NCBI RefSeq assembly: GCF_002270055.1
Contig: NZ_NIBG01000002.1
Coordinates: 310,001 to 374,000 of the forward strand
DNA from: Anaeromicrobium sediminis
GTDB taxonomy: Bacteria; Bacillota; Clostridia; Peptostreptococcales; Thermotaleaceae
DNA length: 64,000 bases
Direction of reading: 5' to 3'
A program made the position numbers and the translations under genes. The notes under the pieces are model-generated. The model saw only the letters and a list, made by a program, of their open reading frames with translations. It was not told the origin of the DNA and ran no database searches. Position 1 is the stretch's first letter, and every line of letters begins with the position of its first letter. Of this stretch, positions 48,274 through 55,109 are shown in pieces.

Positions 48274-48432
48274 TTAGTCAATAATAAGGCGTTGTAAAGC
48301 GTCTCGATTCATATCCTTACCACTAACTTGATCTTGATATAGTTCATCATATCCATATCCTTTTAATTGATTCAAATATCTTGACAAATTCTGAGAAGTT
48401 TAACTCGTCCTTGCGTAAGCTCTAATAGTCAT
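48274..48432 (-). pseudogene. Serine resolvase/invertase, N-terminal remnant with a stop codon
   Basis: Read on the minus strand from ATG 48432 (preceded by AAGGTGGGG), the peptide is TIRAYARTS-stop-TSQNLSRYLNQL, then GYGYDELYQDQVSGKDMNRD. It matches the resolvase catalytic N-terminus (YARVSTxxQ, ExVSGK). The stop codon replaces the residue after the nucleophilic serine (codon 11), and the frame ends at codon 53 against about 190 in active enzymes. A truncated, dead gene from an earlier mobile element. Confidence 0.8.
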
Positions 48433-48922
48433 TTATATTACCCCACCTTAAATATAATTTTGTATGTAATTTATACAACATATTCTGAGACAAGTCTACA
48501 GGGATAGTGCTCTAGCTTGATTTATCTAGGCATAGCAAAAGTATCTTTTGGGTGTACTGTATTGAGAAACATTGTTATTGAATTCTAAGAGTCAAATAGT
48601 TTTTTGTTCATATCTTTATATTAGAAAATTTTTATAATAATATTCTAATTCGATATAACATATGGAAAAATTACTTAATTATCAAATTGTAGAATCATAA
48701 TTACTATGAAATTAACTTTATTAACTTCAACGTACAAAGCAGAAAAAACCATAGAATACTTATAATTTTTAACTTTGTATTAAATTTAATTAAAGTAATA
48801 ATGAATAAATATTTTGAATAGTATTTAGTAATTATAGGCCTGTTTACCACTGAGGTATATCCTTTTTATTAATTAATACCTTTAAAAAGTTAATATTTAT
48901 GTCAAAGAGGGAAGGGAGTAAA
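48433..48922. other. AT-rich intergenic region, no gene seen
   Basis: About 490 bases of very AT-rich sequence between the resolvase remnant and the DUF4007 gene. I see no coding frame, no convincing terminator and no clear promoter pair. GGAAGGGAGT at 48911-48919 is the ribosome binding site of the next gene. Confidence 0.5.
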
Positions 48923-49801
48923 ATGAATTTTGGATTGCATCAAACATTTTGTATGAGACAAGACTGGATTTATCAAGGTTTAAGAAATTTTAAAAAAAAC
49001 AATAAATTATTCTTAGAAAATAATACAACTATTATGGATGAAACAGGATTAGGACCAAATAGTGTTAAATCTATTAAATTTTGGATGGAATCAACAGGCC
49101 TGATGAAAGAAGAAAAACATAGAGGAGTTAGTTATCACAAACTTACTGATTTTGGTGATTTAATATGGTCGCACGATAGACTATTAGATGAATATGGAAC
49201 CCTATGGTTTATGCATTACAAGTTAACGGAAAATAGAGAGTTTGCTACAACATGGTATTGGTTTTTTAATAAATATAAAAAAACAATATTTTCAAAAGAT
49301 ATTTTTATTAAAGATTTGATACGGGATTTAAAGCTAAATGAGAGTAAATATACATTGCCTTTAAGAACATTAGAAGCTGAGTATTATTGCTTAGTTAAAA
49401 CATATGTATCTGAAAACAACAGAATAAGTGATAACTTTTATTGTTCTTTATCAAAGTTAAATTTATTAAGTTTTATTCAGGGTAGTAGAGGAAGATTGAA
49501 GAAAGAAAGTTTAAAAAAAGAGATTTTACATCCTTTGGTTTTTCTAGCTATTCTAATAGAAAAGTATATTGATGGAAGTGAATGTAAATATATTCGTAGA
49601 ATTGATTTGTCAAATCTGTCATACAATGTTAAAAATATTTTTAATATGGATAACCAAACAATAAACTACTATTTGGAATATCTAAAGGAATCAAATTATA
49701 TAAACATTAGACAAAAAGAAAGTCGAAAATTAATAGAGTTATCTCATAATATAGATTCTATGGATATTCTTAAAAAGTATTACAATCAAATCAATTTATA
49801 G
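48923..49801 (+). CDS. DUF4007 family protein
   Basis: A 292-residue soluble protein. The N-terminal half matches DUF4007: HQTFCMRQDWIYQGLRNF, TGLGPNSVKSIKFWMESTGL (about residues 40-59), GTLWFMHYKLTENREFATTW (about 96-115) and YWFFNKYKK. The C-terminal half is helical with no motif I know. Function is unproven. From memory, DUF4007 genes often neighbour PAPS-reductase-like genes in defence-type loci, as here. The ATG at 48923 follows GGGAAGGGAG; an in-frame ATG at 48899 precedes that site and is unlikely. Confidence 0.85.
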   Translation: MNFGLHQTFCMRQDWIYQGLRNFKKNNKLFLENNTTIMDETGLGPNSVKSIKFWMESTGLMKEEKHRGVSYHKLTDFGDLIWSHDRLLDEYGTLWFMHYKLTENREFATTWYWFFNKYKKTIFSKDIFIKDLIRDLKLNESKYTLPLRTLEAEYYCLVKTYVSENNRISDNFYCSLSKLNLLSFIQGSRGRLKKESLKKEILHPLVFLAILIEKYIDGSECKYIRRIDLSNLSYNVKNIFNMDNQTINYYLEYLKESNYINIRQKESRKLIELSHNIDSMDILKKYYNQINL

Positions 49802-49953
49802 ATGTTGGTAAACTTGCAGTTATTATAATGAATCTCTTAAAAAGTTACAAACGATAAAAAAGAAAAAATCTATATAAGGTCTCGTGTCTTTATTTACTTA
49901 AATAATAAGGTAGTAGTTTAAATTATAATAGCTAAGAGTAAGGGGGAGTACAA

Positions 49954-50703
49954 ATTGATAATTTAAAACTTTCTCAAGTAATAAAAAAAATTTTTGAAGA
50001 TAATGATCTTCCAGAAAACTTTTTCAAAGTTCATCCAAAGAATTGCTGGGGACCCGTAGAAATATATACCAACATTTACGAAATAACTTTTTCGTATAGC
50101 ACTATACGTGGCAATGAAAAGAGCAAAAAAATTATTATTTCTTGTTACTACAAAAACATACGCTCTCATTTTATATATCTCGTTAATTTATATAATTTAA
50201 TATTCCCTTATAGAAAATATATTAATCCTATAATAAAAGAGGTGAGAAATAAAGGAAGTATAATAACAATTGTTGATGAAAAATTCCTGAATAGATATTT
50301 AGAGTTTAGAAGTAGGACGAAAATAAAAAAAGACTCTTTTTTTTCGTTAAAAGAGAAACTGTGTAACTTATTTCAAAATGAGCTGCACTTAAGTAGGGAA
50401 CTAAATAAGTTAGTAGAAGAACATTATAAAAGTTTTTGGGGTCCATTATTCATTGCAACTGAACTTGCTACATTAGATATATATTACACAACTATGAGAG
50501 GGAATAAAAAACAAAGAACTATATATTTTACTTGTTGGACTTGGGAAAAGCTAAGATTTGGTTATTTAGATGATACAATACGTAGAGTAATTGAAAATCA
50601 TATAAAAAAACTTAATGATAGTACAGAAAATTTTTATAAAAAACATATAGACTTGAAGTGGAATTTAGGTAACTACAATAAAACATTAATAAGTTATATT
50701 TAG
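49954..50703 (+). CDS. Unrecognised protein with two copies of a WGP...RGN...C module; apparent AUU start
   Basis: An uninterrupted frame of 249 codons follows a strong AGGGGGAG (49941-49948), but the first codon at start distance is ATT 49954; the first standard start in frame is GTG 50242, which would delete the first 96 residues. Those residues are clearly coding, because they repeat the second half. NCWGPVEIYTN with STIRGNEKSKKIIISC (W32, R52, C64) matches FWGPLFIATEL with TTMRGNKKQRTIYFTC (W162, R182, C194), each exactly 130 residues apart. I recognise no family. Either AUU initiation or a recent loss of ATG would explain the start. A terminator follows. Confidence 0.75.
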   Translation: MDNLKLSQVIKKIFEDNDLPENFFKVHPKNCWGPVEIYTNIYEITFSYSTIRGNEKSKKIIISCYYKNIRSHFIYLVNLYNLIFPYRKYINPIIKEVRNKGSIITIVDEKFLNRYLEFRSRTKIKKDSFFSLKEKLCNLFQNELHLSRELNKLVEEHYKSFWGPLFIATELATLDIYYTTMRGNKKQRTIYFTCWTWEKLRFGYLDDTIRRVIENHIKKLNDSTENFYKKHIDLKWNLGNYNKTLISYI

Positions 50704-50722
50704 CAGTGTATAAGGGGGTGAC

Positions 50723-50743
50723 AAACATATTACGTATGTTTTT
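50723..50743 (+). terminator. Terminator after the two-module gene
   Basis: AAACATA and TATGTTT pair around TTACG, followed by TT. It lies 20 bases after the stop codon, separating this gene from the PAPS-reductase-like gene. Confidence 0.7.
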
Positions 50744-50906
50744 AATAAATTGCTAAATGTAGACATTCTTAGCAACTTTAATTATAAAATAAGGTATTAG
50801 AAAATCAATACACTCACTATATTTAATTATATTAATCCTTTTCATTACAATTTGAAAAAGGTTGGTACAGGGAAGCTAATGTATGCCCATCAACGCTGAC
50901 CGTTAT

Positions 50907-50939
50907 TTGAATCAAACTATAAAATTATCATTGATTCAA
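50907..50939 (+). promoter_or_regulatory. Perfect 9-bp inverted repeat in the leader of the PAPS-reductase-like gene
   Basis: TTGAATCAA (50907-50915) and TTGATTCAA (50931-50939) are exact complements 15 bases apart, 98 bases before the GTG start. It could be an operator or a leader RNA hairpin. The 315 bases from 50704 to 51018 hold no gene. Confidence 0.55.
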
Positions 50940-50995
50940 GGGTAGACTACCGTAAAATATTTCACCCAGATTTTTATATCTTAGAAAAATATTCT

Positions 50996-51028
50996 CCTCA
51001 ATCAGATGGCAAATAAATTTGATTGAGG
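50996..51028 (+). promoter_or_regulatory. Hairpin covering the ribosome binding site of the PAPS-reductase-like gene
   Basis: CCTCAATCA (50996-51004) is a perfect complement of TGATTGAGG (51020-51028). The second strand contains the Shine-Dalgarno GAGG used by the GTG start at 51037. Folding would hide the site, so translation probably depends on opening this stem. Confidence 0.65.
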
Positions 51029-51036
51029 TTAATATA

Positions 51037-52395
51037 GTGGGGAAGAGAAAATTTTCAGGCATAAGGCCTGTTTTTGAACAAGAAATAAAGTATCTTAAAG
51101 ATAAACTAGGGATAGAAATACCTTCAAATAAATGCTTTATGGAGCGATTGCAAATTAAGGCATTTACAGGCAAAGAGAAAACAAAAATTTTATATAAAAT
51201 AAAAGTTAATAGAGAAGAGATGAAGTTGGAAGTAAAAGAAAGTTGTAATTATGATGAAAGTAAGCTTTTAAATTGGGATGAAATTATTCAATTATATAGC
51301 GATAAACTATTAAATTTAGAGAAAGAAAGCATTAGTCTCATTACAAATAAGTTAAATCAATATTATGAACACCATCCACTAGTACTAACAAGTGGTGGTA
51401 AAGATAGTACTGTATTATTGCATCTAGTTCGCAGTGCAAACCCAAATATCAAAGCCATTTGTAATAACACTTCAAATGAGGCTGGAGAACACTATATACA
51501 TTTGAAAAAAATTCCTAATCTTGAATGGATTCATCCTAAAGTAGCATTTCTAAAGTATTGCGAACAAGAGAATTTTATACCATCAGTATTTGGCAGAAAT
51601 TGCTGTAGAGTATATAAGCATGAAACAACTATAGAAAAGTTAGAACAGGAGAAGAAGTATTTGTTTTTTATGGGTATGAGAAATGTAGAAGGACAAAAAA
51701 GAGCAGAATATATAGATGAACATAACGCAGATTACTATCCTGTAACATGGAAAGGTATATTACCAATACGAAAGTGGAATACACTAGATATATGGTTATA
51801 TATACTAGATAAAAAATTAGAATTTAGTCAGATATATATAAAAGGCTATAGTCGTTGTGGTTGCTTAATATGTCCTTATCGTACACTTTATGAAGATATC
51901 TTAACAAGAGAGTATTTCTTAAAGCGTATAAAAAGATTTGAAAAGATACAAGAAAATAACTTTAAAACCAAAAAACGTTGGATATATTTAAATTGTACTT
52001 TACAAGAATTTATAGATTATGGATGGAAAGGCAGAAGAGTGAGGGAAGAACCCACTCAAGAAGTTATAGAAGAGTTTGCAGATTATATGGGAATTAAAGA
52101 AGAGATTGCAAAGAAATATTTCAATCAAGTTTGTAACTGTCAAAGAAATAAAGAAAAACAATTATTTTTAAAGGATTTTGAAGTAGCTTTAAATCTTAAG
52201 TATTTGGGTAGAAAAACGAATAAGCTTTTATGTATAAACTGCCTAGCTGAATATCTTGCTCAATCAGAAATTGAAGATATTAAAAGAAGAAATAAAAGGC
52301 ATAAAACAAAAGTAAAAAATGCTATTGGGAATAAGAAAAAAGAACTAGAAAAGAATATAGAACAATTTAAAAGTCAAGGTTGTCAACTATTCTAG
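51037..52395 (+). CDS. PAPS-reductase-like PP-loop ATPase with extra cysteine clusters
   Basis: A 452-residue protein. Residues about 1-110 are unrecognised. The PAPS reductase/DndC-like domain follows, with the PP-loop SGGKDST at 119-125, FGRNCCRVYKH (C189-C190), GMRNVEGQKRAEY and YSRCGCLICPYRT (C274, C276, C279), a likely Fe-S or metal site. The C-terminal third adds CNC (366/368) and CINC (399/402), suggesting a zinc finger, and a basic coiled region. Enzymes of this group activate substrates with ATP for sulfur transfer, as in DNA phosphorothioation. GTG 51037 is favoured over TTG 51019 by TTGAGG spacing. Confidence 0.85.
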   Translation: MGKRKFSGIRPVFEQEIKYLKDKLGIEIPSNKCFMERLQIKAFTGKEKTKILYKIKVNREEMKLEVKESCNYDESKLLNWDEIIQLYSDKLLNLEKESISLITNKLNQYYEHHPLVLTSGGKDSTVLLHLVRSANPNIKAICNNTSNEAGEHYIHLKKIPNLEWIHPKVAFLKYCEQENFIPSVFGRNCCRVYKHETTIEKLEQEKKYLFFMGMRNVEGQKRAEYIDEHNADYYPVTWKGILPIRKWNTLDIWLYILDKKLEFSQIYIKGYSRCGCLICPYRTLYEDILTREYFLKRIKRFEKIQENNFKTKKRWIYLNCTLQEFIDYGWKGRRVREEPTQEVIEEFADYMGIKEEIAKKYFNQVCNCQRNKEKQLFLKDFEVALNLKYLGRKTNKLLCINCLAEYLAQSEIEDIKRRNKRHKTKVKNAIGNKKKELEKNIEQFKSQGCQLF

Positions 52396-52460
52396 CATGA
52401 ATTTAATTTAGAAGTTTAAATCTTAAAATAAGTACAATTCTAAAATTTATAGATAGAAAA

Positions 52461-52524
52461 TTATCAAAAACCGAGTAATTTATAGGCATATGCCAACAAG
52501 TTACTCGGTTTTTGTTTTTGATAA
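52461..52524. terminator. Long bidirectional-type terminator
   Basis: TTATCAAAAACCGAGTAA pairs with TTACTCGGTTTTTG and, after a few bases, TTTTTGATAA; the loop is about 22 bases. T runs are present on both strands. It ends the PAPS-reductase-like transcription unit. Confidence 0.85.
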
Positions 52525-52674
52525 TTTGAAAGATTTTATGGATTAATTATTTATCAAATATAAAAATCATTATTTTTACGAATATAAAAGTTAAACGAGA
52601 AAAAAATAATAATAAAATGTTCAATATATTTTCAACTAATGAAAAACTTTGAATTACAAAGGAGTAAACACAAA

Positions 52675-53844
52675 ATGAATAGTGAGCTAACATTAGAAAA
52701 ATATAAAAAAGCAATTTCTAGAAATCAAAATTCATATAAATTTGCTTTAGGGTTAGCACTTATACAAACAATTAATAATAATAGAAGAGTTTACTATGAA
52801 GAAATAATAAGAAAGGTAGCAGATATTTATTTTAAGCACCATTTTATATACAAGATTAATGAGTCGAATAACCCCAATCAGGTTCCTATAGTTATAACTA
52901 TATTAGAAGAATATTTAAAAAATGTATATGGGAACATTAGCAATATAAAAAAGCTGTCTAAAGAAGATTTAAATGCTTTGTCAGTATATTTGATTAACCC
53001 TAAAAAAATTACAAATATAATTAATAGCCCATTAGTTGCTACAAAATTAACAACCAATAAAGGTTTTTTCTATTATACATTACCATGCTGGCAAAAGGCA
53101 GAGAAAATAAAAGGAAAGAGTTATTATGATTATTCTAATAGTGGTGAGAATGATTTCTTTTTATATGATTCAAATAAAAAAGTATTACTAATAAAGGAAG
53201 ATTTCATAAATCTAATAAATACTAGAAAAGAATTGCTAACTGATATTACTGTAGGGCAATGGGTTAAATTTACAGAAAAATTCAACTTAATTCCAAGATT
53301 ATATCAAAAAATTAGTCTTGATAAACCTAATAGAACTACAAGTAAGTTTAATGATATATTTGATAATTTAGCAGTGTTAGAAGGAGATGCATGTATCATT
53401 TGTAACAAGAAAATATATAAAGATAAGACTTTAGACCATTTAATTCCTTTTTCATATATTTTTTCTTGTGAATTATGGAATCTAGCAAGAGCACATAGAA
53501 CATGTAATAGTAGTAAAAATGATAAAATTGGTAGTCAAGAAATGATTGATAAATTGGTAAGAAGAAATATAAGATTATGGAAATTAGAGGACGAAATTCC
53601 TAGTAAGTATAAAAACATTTATTTGAATCATTTTAAGAGTAATTTTATATCAATTAATGATATGGTGCAAAAAATTTATAAGGCAGTATTAGAATGTAAA
53701 AGCGCAGGATTCGAACAGATGAAAGATAGAGAAAGCAAAAGACAAAAGCATGAAGTGGAAGATATTAATATCATATCAAGTATACCTGATTTTACAGAAG
53801 TATTTACTAATGGAAGTTTGGATAATAATAAAATAATTTATTAA
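52675..53844 (+). CDS. HNH endonuclease domain protein
   Basis: A 389-residue protein. The first 230 residues are mostly helical and unrecognised (KYKKAISRNQNSYKFALGLA near the start). The C-terminal part holds a complete HNH nuclease: CIICNKKI (C240, C243), KTLDHLIPFSY with H255, ELWNLARAHRTCNSSKND with N at about 269, H274 and C277. The two CxxC-type pairs would bind structural zinc. It could cut modified or unmodified DNA, or tRNA; the target is unknown. AAAGGAGTAA supports ATG 52675 over ATG 52639. It is the last gene of the island. Confidence 0.82.
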   Translation: MNSELTLEKYKKAISRNQNSYKFALGLALIQTINNNRRVYYEEIIRKVADIYFKHHFIYKINESNNPNQVPIVITILEEYLKNVYGNISNIKKLSKEDLNALSVYLINPKKITNIINSPLVATKLTTNKGFFYYTLPCWQKAEKIKGKSYYDYSNSGENDFFLYDSNKKVLLIKEDFINLINTRKELLTDITVGQWVKFTEKFNLIPRLYQKISLDKPNRTTSKFNDIFDNLAVLEGDACIICNKKIYKDKTLDHLIPFSYIFSCELWNLARAHRTCNSSKNDKIGSQEMIDKLVRRNIRLWKLEDEIPSKYKNIYLNHFKSNFISINDMVQKIYKAVLECKSAGFEQMKDRESKRQKHEVEDINIISSIPDFTEVFTNGSLDNNKIIY

Positions 53845-53905
53845 ACTATTAAACCTTTCATATAGTTTAATTTTAGAAATTGTGGTTTCGATACAATACG
53901 CTCCA

Positions 53906-53977
53906 CCTCCGCCAATAAATATAACCGTATTGGATTATCCAATACGGTTTTTTGATGTTTAAAAATATAATTTATTT
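53906..53977 (+). repeat. Right copy of the 72-bp island-flanking repeat (attR-like), with a duplicate ssrA terminator
   Basis: It matches 47564-47635 at 66 of 72 positions and includes the same terminator hairpin (53923-53953). Upstream, TGTGGTTTCGAT (53881-53892) resembles the tmRNA T-arm GTGGGTTCGAT, but here it is not followed by intron sequence; ACAATACGCTCCA then leads to CCTCCGCCA. This is either a worn, displaced tmRNA 3' end or a partial imitation carried by the island. The terminator could also serve the HNH gene. Confidence 0.85.
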
Positions 53978-54169
53978 GGGCTGTATGTCAAATGTTGGGG
54001 TGTCAGTATTTATCTAGATACTAGCACCATTATTTTTTGAGTTTAAAGAATATATATTGCCAAGATGAACTGTCCCTACGGATAAAAAACATAGAGAATT
54101 CAGAAAAAACGGATATTCTTCACAAGTACTGAATATATCTATAACATAAAAGTTTACACAGTAGACACA

Positions 54170-54186
54170 TGTTCACATAATGAACA
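54170..54186 (+). promoter_or_regulatory. Inverted repeat, candidate IclR operator
   Basis: TGTTCA-CATAA-TGAACA is a perfect 6-bp palindrome with 5-base spacer, ending 15 bases before the regulator start. Its position suits autoregulation by the IclR protein. Confidence 0.5.
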
Positions 54187-54201
54187 AAAAAGGAGAGGAA
54201 T

Positions 54202-54951
54202 ATGATAAATGATAAAATATCTTCAATTAATAAAGCCATAAATATTCTAAAAAGGTTGGCAGAAGAACCCTTTGAAATGACAGTTTTAAATTTAAGTAAT
54301 GAACTGCAAATAAATAGAAGTACAGTACATCGGATAATAAATATTTTAAAAGATGAATCCTTAGTTTTACAAAATCCTTATAATAAAAAATATTGTTTAG
54401 GACCTACTGCATATCATATTGGAGCTTCATATGTTAATAATTATGACCAAATAAGATATATGATTAATGATATTGCATTAGATATAAATCAATCTGTTGG
54501 CTTTGTTAAATTAGAAGGTGAAAAAATTATAAATATTTATGAAGTAGAGACTTATCAACCAATAAGAATGGGATATAGGCAAGGACAATACTATCCAATT
54601 CATTGTGGAGCATACGGAAAGTGTACAATGGCTTTTTATGAGCCTAAAGAAAGATTAGAAAAGATAGTGTATTCTACAGAATTAGTAAAAAACACACCAA
54701 ATACAATTACAGATCCAGAAAAGTTACTTAAGGAGTATGAAAAAATTCGTAAAGATGGGTATGCAATTAGTGATGAAGAAAATGTAATAGGACTTATTGG
54801 AATAGGAGCACCAGTGTTTAATTTTAATGGTAAGATTATTGGAACTATAGCATCAGCTCTTATTAAAAGTAGCACTACAAAAGAAGATATTGAAAAGGTT
54901 AAAATGACCATGATAAATGGAGCTAAAAGAATTAGCAAATTATTAGTTTAG
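54202..54951 (+). CDS. IclR family transcriptional regulator
   Basis: A 249-residue regulator: N-terminal winged helix (about residues 6-68, with LSNELQINRSTVHRIINILK and an intact recognition helix) and a C-terminal IclR effector domain containing IHCGAYGKCTMAFYEP and GYAISDEENVIGLIGIGAPV. Such proteins sense small organic acids or amino-acid derivatives. It precedes the transporter and two amidohydrolases, which it probably controls. AGGAGAGG precedes the ATG. Confidence 0.92.
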   Translation: MINDKISSINKAINILKRLAEEPFEMTVLNLSNELQINRSTVHRIINILKDESLVLQNPYNKKYCLGPTAYHIGASYVNNYDQIRYMINDIALDINQSVGFVKLEGEKIINIYEVETYQPIRMGYRQGQYYPIHCGAYGKCTMAFYEPKERLEKIVYSTELVKNTPNTITDPEKLLKEYEKIRKDGYAISDEENVIGLIGIGAPVFNFNGKIIGTIASALIKSSTTKEDIEKVKMTMINGAKRISKLLV

Positions 54952-55109
54952 AGGGGGGATGCTAAAAAAATTTGAGTTATCTAAAAAGGAGGGGATAAAA
55001 TATTAAAGCCCTAGAACTTATCAGTAAAAAGGTCCTTCAAGTAGAACAGAAATCATTTAAATAATATAGTATTTTTAAGAAAATTAAATATTAATGAGGA
55101 GGTTTTTTT

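Larger units (their letters stand above)
47573..53905. mobile_element. Genomic island integrated at the 3' end of ssrA
   Basis: About 6.3 kb lie between the tmRNA 3' end and a second copy of that end with its terminator. The 3' end of ssrA is a known integration site for tyrosine-recombinase islands and phages. The content is accessory: three decayed mobile-element fragments at the left and four unusual genes in at least three transcription units. It is visibly more AT-rich and loosely packed than the flanking operons. No intact integrase is present, so the island is probably no longer self-mobile. Confidence 0.8.

Noticed and set aside
50242-50703. GTG 50242 as the start of the two-module gene
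   Set aside because: It has no well-placed ribosome binding site and would discard 96 codons that encode a clear copy of the C-terminal module.
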